Position numbers and translations under genes: made by a program. Below the pieces are notes generated by a model, which had not been told where the DNA came from, did no database searches, and worked only from the letters and a program-made list of their open reading frames with translations. Shown piece after piece: positions 37,901 through 45,559 of a DNA stretch of 64,000 nucleotides. The stretch covers positions 5,121,845 to 5,185,844 of the forward strand of contig OU744453.1 in assembly GCA_916610825.1 (NCBI GenBank), in the 5' to 3' direction. Position 1 is the stretch's first letter. Each line of letters starts with the position of its first letter. The DNA comes from Haliclystus octoradiatus. Lineage: Eukaryota > Cnidaria > Staurozoa > Stauromedusae > Haliclystidae.

Positions 37901-40900
37901 CTGCAATCAGAAGCAAAGAAGCTTGCTATTCTCTACAACATTGCAGGCGAAGAGTTCCGGCAATTTACCAAGAAAAACTGTACGTTTAATTTGGCCGACA
38001 ACACGGAAACTGTCACTAATGTCCTCAAAGGAATAACTAAGATCCTGAAACCACAGAGACGACATTTGGATTACCGTTGTAAGTTATTTGATTGTCGTCA
38101 AAGTGAAGACGAGCCAATACATGAATACTTACAACAATTGAGAAATTTATATGATGAGACTGGTTACACTGACCGCACCCTAACCGGAGATATGTTAATG
38201 CGGGATTTGTTGGTTCGTGGTGTCCGAAACGAAGACGCAAAACGATTATTATTGCAACAGGATTTTGACTCTTTAACTATTGACGAATGTACAAAATTAG
38301 TCTCAAGTTATGAAACTGTTAATAGATCAGATGCTGTTAAAACAGAGATTATCGCCGCTACAACTGCAAATAATACAAAGATTATCGATTCATGCAAATA
38401 TTGTGGACGATCGCACGCTGTTGGACGCTGTCCTGCATATGGGAAATCATGTTCATCATGTGGACTTCGTAATCATTTTCACAGCGTTTGTCAGCGTAGT
38501 AAATATGCGAATGACAGTGTTAACAAGACAAGGACGCCATCACAGCATAAAGTATCTGTCAGGCGTAAATCACATCGCTCTGATAAAAGCGCTGCTCTTG
38601 ACAATGAGGATAACACCTCATCATCGAATGAGTCGGAAATTTCTTTTGCATTAACTTCCGCTCAGCCAGGTGAGCGTGCTTATGTACATTTATTTGTAAA
38701 CGGAGACCCTTTGAAATTTTTAATCGATCCTGGAAGTACGGCAACGATGTTACCTGTAGAATATTTAAAGAAAGGTCAAGAATTTAAAATGCTTACTGAC
38801 ACTTTTGTGAAACCATGGAATAGTAAAAAGATACCTATTATTGCTGAAGGAAAAATCAAAGTGTCGGCCTCATCAAGCGACAAGGCAATTTTGATCAAGG
38901 CTAAATGTATAAAGAAATTAAAATGTCCTCTGTTGAGTTATTCCGACTATTTATTATTAGGAGGACAGCCGTTACAATTACCTGAAGCATACGATGTCAG
39001 CGTAAGTGCTGTCGATGAAACGCTAGGAAATATTGGTGTTGCAACAATTAATGTTAAATCTAATGTTACACCTATTGTTCAAGGTGCACGAAAGCTTGCT
39101 TTCAGATTACATAAACCAGTTGAAAAAGAAATAGAAAAGATGGTTAAAGCTGATATATTGGAGAGAGTGACTGGCCCTAGTAAATGGTTATCGCCGATTG
39201 TTGTCGTTTGGCGAAAAAATGGAAATGTACGTCTTTGCGGCGATTTTAGACGTTTAAACGAAGCTGTTCAACGAGAACGTTATGCCATTCCAAACGCTGA
39301 TTCATTTTTCGCTAAGATGTCTGGTTCCAAATACTTTTCCTGTTTGGATTTAGAGTCCGGGTTTCATCAAATCAAACTCGATGCGGATTCTTCGGAATTA
39401 ACTACAATCTCAACTCATATTGGAAATTATAAATTTAAACGTTTACCTTTTGGTGTGAGCTCTGCTCCTGAATTGTTTCAAAGAGTTATGTCAGATCATT
39501 TAGTTGATCTTCCTGGATGTCTAGTTTATATCGACGATATAATTATATTTGGCAAAGACCGTACTGAACATGACGCTCGTCTAAATGCTGTTTTACGACG
39601 TTTAAAATCCATTGGGGCAAAATTAAATAAAAAGAAATGTAAATTTGCACAAGAACAGTTGCTTTATCTTGGTCATACAATTTCTGCTGCTGGTCTGGCT
39701 CCAGATCTTACAAAAATTACTGAAGCTTTGGCATTACAACCACCAAAGTCTGTCACAGAAGCGCGTCGGTTGTTAGGTATGTTAAACTACTTGCAAAAAT
39801 TTTTACCTTCATTATCTAACAATTTAAAAGCTATACGAGATATACTGAAGGGCTCATATGATCAGAGCGCTATTGATAATTGTTGGGATAAAATGAAGGA
39901 TGATTTACGATGTGCTGCAACTACTTCGTTTGCATTTTACGATTGTAATGCTACTACTGCTGTTTTGTCCGATGCAAGTCCACATGGATTAGGAGCTGTG
40001 CTCATGCAATTGCATAACAATGAATGGAAGCCTGTTTTGTGCGCTAGTCGATCCCTCACCTCCACTGAGCAGAAATACTCGCAGATGGAGCGTGAACTAT
40101 TATCTATTGTGTTTGGTGCTACTCGTTTCCGACAATTTATTTTGGGTGGTCCTGTACAATTTTGGACTGACCATAAACCTTTAGAGTCTATTTGGAAAAA
40201 ACCATTTGACGATGTTGCCCCTCGTTTACAGCGTATGTTAATGAGATTAGCTTCTTTTGGGGGCACTATTTGTTATAAACCGGCCCGTGAACAGATGAAT
40301 ACATTAGCAGATACTTTATCTCGTTCACCTATTGCGGATGACACCACTGAATTGTCTACTAAAGATTATAGTGAAATTGCATCAGTTGTTCTTGATGACG
40401 CTACACAATTTCTTACTCCTGAATTTGTGTCTATAAAAGAAGTTTCCCGCGAAACAGCTGCAAGTAATGCGTTGTCGTTAGTTATCAATTGTTTAGAGAC
40501 TAGTAATTGGTCTAACTTACCTGAAAATTTGGATTGTTATTTTAAAGAACGTTATTCATTATCTGTTTCTTCACAGCCACGTTTACTGCTAAGAGGTTCA
40601 CAGATTGTCATTCCATCTACCTTACGTGAACGTGTTATTTATTCTGCGCACGACAGTCATGTTGGCTTAAAATCTACATTGTCTAATTTATCATCAGTAT
40701 GGTGGCCTGGTTTGACCAAAGAAGTAAAAACTATTATTGAACATTGTGAACAATGTAAAGAATTTGATGAACGGTGGCCTAATACTGAGTTAAAGCCATC
40801 TGATGTATTACCGCCGTGGCACACTTTAGCCATGGATATTTTCCATGTAGATGGTAAACCATATTTAAGTATTGTTGATTATGGGTCTCGTTACCCTGAA

Positions 40901-42454
40901 GTGTTTTCTATAAAACGTGAGAAAACGCCTGATATTTTAGATGCTTTAGAATCTGTATTTTGTTCTCATGGTCCGTGTTTAGAGATCATGTCTGATAACG
41001 GATCGCAGTTTACGTCTAAGAAGTTCAAGTCATTTTTGTCATCATGGGGCGTTACAATTCGACACTCGGCCCCGCGATACCCCAGATCTAATGGGATGGT
41101 TGAACGTTTTCACCGGACTTTTAAAAGACGATGGTCTCGTTGTGACGATCTTAGTAATAACCAACGTTTACGTCACGTTTTATTTATTATGCGTACTTCT
41201 CATCATCGTATGATCGGTACATCGCCTTTGCATGCTTTGACAGGTCGACGTCCTATAACGGCAATTCCTGCTTTATTTTCATCAAAAGCTGTAAATGTAG
41301 ATAGTCAATTAAAAGCTAAGTTAGCAATGAAAAAATATCACGATAGCGGTAATAATATTAGTAATGTACCTATTCCCAATGACGGGGAAAGAGTTTTATT
41401 TAGACATGGTAACAATAACGTCCGTGGTATTGCAGTAAGTTCGTCTGAAGACCGTACAACAATTTCAACAGATTCCGGTCAGCAACTTGTGAGGGCTAGG
41501 TCTCATGTGAGACCAACCTCAAGATTTAATAATAATGATAATGTACATACACGATCTGGACGAGTTAGTAAACCGCCTGTGCGTTTTGATCCATCCGATC
41601 CTTCTACACATTAATCAGGTGTCGTTAACGTTGTTCTTCTTATAATTAAATACTTCTTGCTGTTACATATTTATTCGATAATTTGATTTAAATACTTCAT
41701 ATAATTATACATAATTAATAATTAAAATTAATAAACTTTTGAAGAAGAAGCGAGTGTTGGTTTAGCATGAGTTAGAGGCCAGCCTCGTGATAGAATGTAT
41801 AAGTAAGAGGATCAAGAGATGTGAGACAGAAGAGTTTTGAAGTGGATCTGAATTATACTTGATGTTGTTATATTACTAACGTTGTATTCTTTATGTATTT
41901 ATGTATTCTTTATGTATTTATTTATGTAATTATACTGGATATATATTTTTACATCAACTTGATGTTTGATTTCAGGACATAAAATGACCTGCACATTGGA
42001 CCGTGTTTAAAAAATCTCATTTCTGTTCTAGTAGATGATTGCCTTACCATATTTATTTAGGCTTCTTGGAGTCATTGATATCAGAAATTATAAAAATACA
42101 AAATTTCTCCATTTTGAAAGATAATAATATTGAAAATAATATTCTCACCAATAAATCTATATTTTCTTCATTTGGAATTGTATACTTTGACTCTTTGCCA
42201 TCGTTAATATGATAGATTGTACAGCTACCAATACTAGATAAATGATGATCTGATGAAGTCCATTGTATTACAATACATCCATCTTTTAACAATGCGCATC
42301 TGCTTGCACATTCTAGTCTTGATATCCCATTGATATTGAATATTTCATTATAAGCAAATGATTTCCCAGATAAAGATGTGAATAACGATATCGGGGATGA
42401 TTCAACCATGACAATGATAATAAAAGTAAAGAGGATATCAGATAAGTATTTCAT
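16821..42454 (-). CDS. secreted multi-thrombospondin-repeat protein (signal peptide, Cys-rich domain, 7 TSRs, Cys-rich tail)
   Basis: Eleven minus-strand exons join without a phase conflict: 42149-42454, 36882-36906, 35946-36119, 34761-34931, 33825-33995, 31557-31727, 29952-30122, 28517-28687, 27589-27780, 17395-17534 and 16821-16934. Total coding length is 1806 nt, 601 residues plus stop. The order is signal peptide, a PAN/apple-like four-cysteine domain, a 25-nt linker microexon, seven TSRs and a C-terminal domain of about 84 residues. Multi-TSR proteins are typically extracellular adhesion, matrix or complement-like (properdin) proteins; the actual role here is unknown. Intron 1 holds a Ty3 element and the last long intron (27588-17535, 10 kb) three 3-kb repeats. 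The first exon and TSR exons are secure. The microexon and the two 3' exons rest on splice signals and phase. The 3' exons could belong to a separate gene. Confidence 0.65.
17395..17534 (-). CDS. TSR gene candidate penultimate exon
   Basis: 140 nt between a TTAATTTCAG acceptor and a GTAAGA donor. It enters in phase 1, matching the phase-1 exit of TSR 7, and leaves in phase 0. The peptide KLGNATEICSSLSLEMLMID resembles the helix-1 region of a C-type-lectin-like domain (Ala, Cys, Leu spacing), with a sequon NAT and a later YWFKC. The usual lectin length and calcium-binding WND are not present, so the family link is tentative. Confidence 0.55.
17842..17890. repeat. 49-bp hairpin
   Basis: ATGAGG-GCAAAAGCCTTTTC and GAAAAGGCTTTTGCCTCAT form an inverted repeat around CGTGGACT, with a 2-nt bulge. 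Core shared with 10269-10317. It lies just before the 3-kb tandem array. Confidence 0.65.
18609..18677 (-). repeat. tRNA-like segment in repeat unit 1
   Basis: The minus strand reads GGGGTTGGCCCATTGGTTAA (box A-like), a central hairpin around CTGGTATTAC, then AGTTCAAATCC (box B-like) and a downstream T-run that could end Pol III transcription. No acceptor stem pairs properly, so this is tRNA-derived rather than a tRNA gene. Confidence 0.45.
21654..21723 (-). repeat. tRNA-like segment in repeat unit 2
   Basis: Same element as at 18609 with a few substitutions (GGATCATTGG in box A). Box B AGTTCAAATCC is unchanged. Confidence 0.45.
24770..24840 (-). repeat. tRNA-like segment in repeat unit 3
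   Basis: Same element; box A region reads GGCTTATTGGTTAATGC and box B CAGTTCAAATCC. The changes relative to the other units are scattered. Confidence 0.45.
27589..27780 (-). CDS. TSR gene exon: thrombospondin type-1 repeat 7, divergent
   Basis: 64 codons, phase 1-1, acceptor ATTTATAG and donor GTAAGA. Begins WSNWNAWSAC with three tryptophans, then CSYG, a TRQRECQQ strand, a longer loop (SPYLSATGCNGDN) and SCNLGSC, followed by an eight-residue tail. The RQRE layering arginines and the WxxWxxW ladder are better preserved than in the other repeats. It is the last TSR. Confidence 0.85.
28517..28687 (-). CDS. TSR gene exon: thrombospondin type-1 repeat 6
   Basis: 57 codons, phase 1-1, acceptor CATTGCCAG and donor GTTCGT. 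Contains DGGWSSWSAFG, CTVSCGGG, an Arg-Tyr-Cys in the middle strand, ANGGADCIG and CSEEMC. All six cysteines are present. Confidence 0.9.
28983..29055 (+). repeat. tRNA-like (Ala-like) SINE head, copy 1
   Basis: GTAGATCAGTGGTATAGAG (box A) and GGTTGGATTCC (box B) are spaced as in a tRNA. The anticodon arm and acceptor stem are degenerate. It lies within the 1.6-kb duplication. Confidence 0.5.
29952..30122 (-). CDS. TSR gene exon: thrombospondin type-1 repeat 5, with a GC splice donor
   Basis: The coding sequence is identical to repeat 4 (57 codons, phase 1-1, same acceptor). After CCCAG the intron starts GCTAGT instead of GTTAGT, a single T-to-C change at donor position +2. GC donors can be spliced, usually with a strong remaining consensus; here CAG before it is good, but +3 to +5 are TAG, not AAG. 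If the donor fails, skipping removes 57 residues in frame. The exon may therefore be constitutive, alternative or dead. Confidence 0.8.
30589..30661 (+). repeat. tRNA-like (Ala-like) SINE head, copy 2
   Basis: Duplicate of 28983-29055 with one G-to-A change just before box B (TTAGTTGG). Confidence 0.5.
31557..31727 (-). CDS. TSR gene exon: thrombospondin type-1 repeat 4
   Basis: 57 codons, phase 1-1, acceptor ATTTTTAG and donor GTTAGT. Contains NGGWSPWV, CSLECGGG, ENGGLTCPGES and CNEHLC, with six cysteines. It lies in the second copy of the 1.6-kb duplication. Its coding sequence is identical to repeat 5, but it keeps a canonical GT donor. Confidence 0.9.
32015..33542. other. intron between TSR 3 and TSR 4, no further feature
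   Basis: Contains short open frames (for example 32185-32436, plus) without domains or splice support. Nothing repeated elsewhere in the window was recognised. Confidence 0.4.
33543..34930. repeat. older tandem duplication carrying TSR 3 and TSR 2
   Basis: 33543-33995 and 34011-34931 share intron landmarks (TTATCAGGAGGTTTAT at 33602 and 34139; CATTGTCAT.GACTCGAAT at 33680 and 34219) as well as the TSR exon. Divergence and indels are much greater than in the 1.6-kb duplication, so this is an earlier round of exon duplication. Confidence 0.7.
33825..33995 (-). CDS. TSR gene exon: thrombospondin type-1 repeat 3
   Basis: 57 codons, phase 1-1, acceptor CTATTATAG and donor GTGAGT. Contains DGSWSIWES, CSAICGNG, NSPAPANGGLVCAGE and CSNDPC, with all six cysteines. 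Sister of repeat 2. Confidence 0.9.
34761..34931 (-). CDS. TSR gene exon: thrombospondin type-1 repeat 2
   Basis: 57 codons, phase 1-1, acceptor GTTTATAG and donor GTGAAT. Contains DGSWSIWE, CSFTCGSG, NSPAPANGGLVCAGE and CNNDPC. It is most similar to repeat 3 (identical over the NSPAPANGGLVCAGES segment), and the flanking introns are also similar, so the two arose by tandem duplication. Confidence 0.9.
35000..35165 (+). mobile_element. tRNA-derived SINE, diverged copy
   Basis: Box B-like GGTTCAATCCC (35047-35057) is followed by GGTGGAAGGGCATTCGGTC and AAGCTCCAAAATACTAATC. This matches the central and 3' parts of the SINE at 52330-52549. It is inside the intron between TSR 1 and TSR 2. Confidence 0.65.
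35946..36119 (-). CDS. TSR gene exon: thrombospondin type-1 repeat 1
   Basis: 58 codons, phase 1-1, acceptor CTTCCTAG and donor GTTTGT. Shows NGGWSSWSQ (the WxxW pair), CTRTCGGG, a conserved Arg before Cys, NPFPTNGGLDC, and the last pair VVCNENGC. Six cysteines in the TSR group 1 order C-x3-C-...-C-...-C-...-C-x4-C. It is one codon longer than the central repeats because of an extra residue between the second Trp and the first Cys. Confidence 0.9.
36882..36906 (-). CDS. TSR gene candidate microexon (25 nt)
   Basis: A pyrimidine-rich acceptor ending CTTCGTTTATAG precedes 25 nt, followed directly by a GTATGT donor. Read in phase 0 it gives AYHKKIAV and one extra base. This converts the phase-0 exit of exon 1 into the phase-1 entry required by the first TSR exon, which nothing else between them does. 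The signals and phase are seen; its use as an exon is inference. Confidence 0.5.
37412..37554 (+). repeat. 143-bp direct repeat, left of the Ty3 element
   Basis: From TAATTATACTGG to GGCTTCTTGG, directly before the 5' LTR. Same length as 41927-42069 with a single mismatch (GGAAATAT against GGATATAT). It is host intron sequence. Confidence 0.9.
37555..37713 (+). repeat. 5' LTR (159 bp)
   Basis: Begins TGTTGGTTTAGC and ends GACTCTACA, so it has the standard TG...CA ends. The end is placed here because TGGCACAGTGG follows one base later, where a tRNA primer-binding site is expected. Confidence 0.75.
37715..37732 (+). promoter_or_regulatory. putative tRNA primer-binding site
   Basis: TGGCACAGTGGATAGA starts one base after the LTR. 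TGG is complementary to a tRNA CCA end. The primer tRNA was not identified. Confidence 0.4.
37781..41614 (+). CDS. Ty3/gypsy Gag-Pol polyprotein (1277 residues)
   Basis: A single frame. Gag occupies about residues 1-245 and ends in two zinc knuckles, CKYCGRSHAVGRC and CSSCGLRNHFHSVC. Protease is centred at residue 316, where the expected D-S/T-G is D-P-G (FLIDPGSTATMLP). Reverse transcriptase carries LPFGVSSAP and YIDD (residues 583-586). RNase H shows Asp731, Glu770 and Asp797 (FWTDHKP). Integrase has an HHCC-type region ending CEQC and a complete D, D-35-E triad (Asp1019, Asp1072, Glu1108). No stop or frameshift interrupts it and no separate envelope gene is present. Start ATG at 37781 is the first in frame. 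It produces the virus-like particle proteins and enzymes for the element's own copying. Confidence 0.93.
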   Translation: MATFRGRLPPEFNPGQRDAYDRFTKWKFGFQTYMTATDLALQSEAKKLAILYNIAGEEFRQFTKKNCTFNLADNTETVTNVLKGITKILKPQRRHLDYRCKLFDCRQSEDEPIHEYLQQLRNLYDETGYTDRTLTGDMLMRDLLVRGVRNEDAKRLLLQQDFDSLTIDECTKLVSSYETVNRSDAVKTEIIAATTANNTKIIDSCKYCGRSHAVGRCPAYGKSCSSCGLRNHFHSVCQRSKYANDSVNKTRTPSQHKVSVRRKSHRSDKSAALDNEDNTSSSNESEISFALTSAQPGERAYVHLFVNGDPLKFLIDPGSTATMLPVEYLKKGQEFKMLTDTFVKPWNSKKIPIIAEGKIKVSASSSDKAILIKAKCIKKLKCPLLSYSDYLLLGGQPLQLPEAYDVSVSAVDETLGNIGVATINVKSNVTPIVQGARKLAFRLHKPVEKEIEKMVKADILERVTGPSKWLSPIVVVWRKNGNVRLCGDFRRLNEAVQRERYAIPNADSFFAKMSGSKYFSCLDLESGFHQIKLDADSSELTTISTHIGNYKFKRLPFGVSSAPELFQRVMSDHLVDLPGCLVYIDDIIIFGKDRTEHDARLNAVLRRLKSIGAKLNKKKCKFAQEQLLYLGHTISAAGLAPDLTKITEALALQPPKSVTEARRLLGMLNYLQKFLPSLSNNLKAIRDILKGSYDQSAIDNCWDKMKDDLRCAATTSFAFYDCNATTAVLSDASPHGLGAVLMQLHNNEWKPVLCASRSLTSTEQKYSQMERELLSIVFGATRFRQFILGGPVQFWTDHKPLESIWKKPFDDVAPRLQRMLMRLASFGGTICYKPAREQMNTLADTLSRSPIADDTTELSTKDYSEIASVVLDDATQFLTPEFVSIKEVSRETAASNALSLVINCLETSNWSNLPENLDCYFKERYSLSVSSQPRLLLRGSQIVIPSTLRERVIYSAHDSHVGLKSTLSNLSSVWWPGLTKEVKTIIEHCEQCKEFDERWPNTELKPSDVLPPWHTLAMDIFHVDGKPYLSIVDYGSRYPEVFSIKREKTPDILDALESVFCSHGPCLEIMSDNGSQFTSKKFKSFLSSWGVTIRHSAPRYPRSNGMVERFHRTFKRRWSRCDDLSNNQRLRHVLFIMRTSHHRMIGTSPLHALTGRRPITAIPALFSSKAVNVDSQLKAKLAMKKYHDSGNNISNVPIPNDGERVLFRHGNNNVRGIAVSSSEDRTTISTDSGQQLVRARSHVRPTSRFNNNDNVHTRSGRVSKPPVRFDPSDPSTH
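41740..41754 (+). promoter_or_regulatory. polypurine tract
   Basis: GAAGAAGAAGCGAG lies directly before the 3' LTR, where plus-strand DNA synthesis is primed. Confidence 0.65.
41755..41902 (+). repeat. 3' LTR, truncated (148 bp)
   Basis: Identical by eye to the first 148 bp of the 5' LTR, then stops before the terminal CCGACTCTACA. The next 19 bp (41903-41921) repeat the preceding 19 bp (GTATTCTTTATGTATTTAT), like templated filler, and lead into the 143-bp host repeat. Confidence 0.8.
41927..42069 (+). repeat. 143-bp direct repeat, right of the Ty3 element
   Basis: Second copy of 37412-37554. It is followed by unique host sequence (AGTCATTGATATC) leading to exon 1 of the TSR gene, so the pre-insertion locus probably had one copy. 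Confidence 0.9.
42149..42454 (-). CDS. TSR gene exon 1: signal peptide plus PAN/apple-like domain (102 codons)
   Basis: Starts at Met (42452-42454) with a strongly hydrophobic signal sequence (residues 4-17, ILFTFIIIVMV). Cysteines at residues 49, 53, 60 and 78 give C-x3-C-x6-C-x17-C. A GISRLECASRC motif is typical of PAN/apple-like folds, and CIVIQW precedes the last cysteine. It ends after codon 102 at a GTGAGA donor (42148-42143), phase 0. Cysteine order, exon length and phase match exon 1 of the gene at 2407-2712. A possible TATAAAATA lies on the minus strand at 42705-42713, about 250 nt upstream. Intron 1 contains the Ty3 element, inserted 80 nt past this donor. Confidence 0.75.
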
Positions 42455-44450
42455 TTTTGTTGATGATATTCTTTTTCAATCTGAATAATGCAATGTTCAA
42501 AATTTAGATTAAATCAGATAGAAAAACTGTGCAGATTAAGATTTGGAAGTTCTTATTGAATGGAAAATATTGCTGTTCATAAAGCTGCAACATATTTGGT
42601 GTAAGTAGATAGTTAAAGATGAATTTAAGACTTGATTTGATAATTTACATTCGTGGATATTTTATGTATACCATTCTAATAAAACGCGTAACACCTAGTT
42701 GAGTTATTTTATATGATGTACTCATAGGTAATGCAAAAGGAATATTTGTCAAACATACAATCGAATCTATGTGAGATGAGATAGCTTAAAAAATAATTAA
42801 GCATAATAACTTACCCCTTGTTAAAATTTAAACTCTGGTAACTTGCTACTTCATTAGTCACTACCCTTGAGTATTGACCAAAGAAAAGTGTATGTCGTTT
42901 GGTAAAAGGCGTCAGATTTTTAATTGTTTGAGGCCTTAATATTTAAAATAATTTGTTAGTAACTATTTACTATAAGTTGACCAAATTTAATTAACCTTTT
43001 CATGCTTACGTATGGCGGCGATGAAATACACAGTATGATATAAAAATTTCACAATCATCGATTAAGATATTGCGCATTCATGACGTAGAACAGCGCTTTC
43101 TCTATTAGTTTATATACATACGTCCGATGTGTTAGACATTACTGCCATACCTGGCTGCTATTGGTCAGTTATGACGTCGAAAATGATAATCAACCCTGAC
43201 ATAATAGGACAGTCGTAGACTAGAGAGGCAGGCGTATTAGTCTAATATGAGCTTGCCATATTCTAGCCATTTGCTTGCAACCGACAAATATACAAAGCCA
43301 AAATATGAATAAAATATCTATACGTGTGAAATGACAACACTTCCAAAATAATAGTAGTTTATAAGTCCGTTGATTTCGTACCCTAGAAAATGCATCGGCC
43401 CAAAGTCAAGAACTATTAAAAAGCTTATCGGAGCGATATAAGACATAATACCGATGTACATCAATCCACGGTGTGCTCGTTTTGCTTAAATATTTTTATT
43501 ATCGCCATATCGATAAAAATAAAATTTTGTATTTGCAGCACTTTCGCAACTACTGTTGTTTTTGCTGAGAATCGAAAATAGGTTGTTTCGAATCTTGAAT
43601 GTCAACTACTCCAATTTTTAAATTCCGTTAACACTTCCTATATAGATATCCGAGAAGCAGATCAAAGGCTAATAAAAATGTGGAAAAGATTATCGTCTAA
43701 ATATAAAGTTATGCGAATGTAAAAGTGTATTTGAGAGTTTTCTAAAACGTGGTACTGTCGATATCGCTTTATAATCATTTTTTAATGCCTTATTTTGCTC
43801 ATTTATATTCCCGATATCAAACTTATTTCAATATCCCATTTTCCATACCAGCTGTCATATATTTCTACCTCACTCAATATCTTGTTTAATGTCACAATTT
43901 TCACCTGTGCCAGAGGGAAGTTCGGCAATATATATAGTAAGTCTGTAGTATTTTTATGTATATAGCGTTAGGAAATACTGTGGGAGCCCACTCAAAAAGA
44001 AATATCACGATGGATCGCAGTGAAGTGACATTTCATCAACATGGAATTTTGTTTTCTTCAGAAATTAACAAATTTTTATGAAAACACATATAAAGAAAAT
44101 ACAAACGAGAGGTTTACAAAATATATTTATTTTCAAATTAATTTTTTATTTATTTATTTTTACTTAATAAGATGTGGGTCCATCATAAGTCGATAAGTCC
44201 TATCCACATATAGATTTGCTGATAAAGTTTATTACGTAACTTTACTATGTTAGATAAAGTGACTAGTGATTAAAGAGAATAATTTTTATATCATTTAAGA
44301 AAGATAGATTTCAAAAGTTATGACAATTATTGAACTCTTCAATAATTTTATCAAATATTCAATAACGCTACGTGATAAAGCTATATTACGTGTAGCCTAG
44401 ATATATTGTAATTAAAGTTGTTAAATGGAGGCGAAAGTCAACCTCGGTGA
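42455..44450. other. region between divergent genes, likely promoter-bearing
   Basis: Separates the minus-strand TSR gene start from a candidate plus-strand first exon at 44545-44578. A minus-strand TATAAAATA at 42705-42713 is the only promoter-like motif noted for the TSR gene. No coding exon or repeat was recognised. Confidence 0.35.
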
Positions 44451-44511
44451 AACACACACCAAGGCCACAGTCTTACTACTGGTATGTTGTTTGGGTAGAG
44501 AGGACTCCCTG

Positions 44512-44578
44512 TATAAAATAAGTAGGTCTACACGTGACCATAGCATCCACAAGCGTAAAAGCCATAAGCTATATGCAG
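44512..44578 (+). promoter_or_regulatory. candidate TATA promoter and first exon with ATG-CAG|GTAAGG
   Basis: TATAAAATA at 44512-44520, an E-box CACGTG at 44531-44536, then ATGCAG ending at 44578 directly before a strong donor GTAAGG. If the ATG is used, the exon contributes Met-Gln and exits in phase 0, the phase of every exon of the modular gene at 51462-60846. The link over 6.9 kb is speculative. Confidence 0.3.
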
Positions 44579-45189
44579 GTAAGGAGAGTGTGGTGTTGTT
44601 CTAGAATTATGCATTATGTCTGAATAGAACTGACTATATTTCAACATACATTACAATTATTTTAAGATCATATGACTTTAGCAGTTACACAATAATCACA
44701 GTAGGTAATTACATGTTTACAATTAGGTTAGGTGACTATGTCACAGAGAGGAAATAGTTATTACGTGAGCATATCACATTACTAGCATATGCTCTTGATG
44801 CTAAGTACCTGAGCAAGCAACTCCTCCTTCAAATGGAACTTGTTGCTTGTTACTAGCGGTGCATACTTTACAACAACAAATTACATTTCTATACATTCCC
44901 TCATTTCTACATGTCTATTGAATATGATTTCAAAAACTAATCAATTTAATTCGGATGAGAAACAGTCAATTGCCTTTCTGTGACCGTGACAATCCAGAGG
45001 GGAAATACTATCAGCATATTAGGAATCCTTCAAGAGCACAATGTAGACCGAATATTTAGCTAATGATTTATCACAATGTATTAACTTTTTAGGTATATTA
45101 GGTTTTAGGAGTTTTGAAGAAGTATGTATAAATAGAGCCATAGCAAGTGTTTATTAAACTAAAACAAGAAAATAAAATAAAAATTATAT

Positions 45190-45545
45190 ACAAACTAAAG
45201 TTCCACCAACAACCAAAGGCAAAAAAATTACATTAAAATTCAACACCAACTAAAGTTCCACCAACAACCAAAGGCCAAAAAATTACATTAAAATTCAACA
45301 CAAACTAATGTTCCCCCAACAACCAAAGGCCAAAAAATGACATTAAAATTCAATACAAACTAAAGTTCCACCAACAACCAAAGGCCAAAAAATTATATTA
45401 ATATTCAACACAAACTAATGTTCCCCCAACAACCAAAGGCCAAAACATTACATTAAAATTCAACACAAACTAAAGTTCCACCAACAACCAAAGGCCAAAA
45501 AATTACATTAAAGTTCAATACAAACTAATATTCCCCCAACAAACA
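45190..45545 (+). repeat. 55-56-bp minisatellite, about 6.5 copies
   Basis: The unit contains ACAAACTAAAGTTCCACC and CAACCAAAGGCCAAA, ending ATTACATTAAAATTCA. Two versions alternate in part (TAAAGTTCCACC and TAATGTTCCCCC), suggesting a dimeric higher-order repeat in the middle. Confidence 0.9.
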
Positions 45546-45559
45546 AAGGTCAAATTATA

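Larger units (their letters stand above)
37555..41902 (+). mobile_element. Ty3/gypsy (Mag-like) LTR retrotransposon
   Basis: Short LTRs (37555-37713 and 41755-41902), a PBS-like TGG at 37715, one uninterrupted gag-pol frame at 37781-41614 and a purine tract before the 3' LTR. The shared 148 bp of the LTRs looks identical, so insertion is recent. It is antisense to the host TSR gene in intron 1. The 3' LTR lacks its last 11 bp and the flanks are unusual. The Mag-like assignment rests on short LTRs, single-frame gag-pol and a C-terminal TRSGRVSKPPVRF motif. All pol motifs are intact except the protease DPG. Confidence 0.9.

Noticed and set aside
45190-45545. CRISPR-like array
   Set aside because: The repeats are contiguous without unique spacers in a eukaryotic genome; it is a minisatellite.
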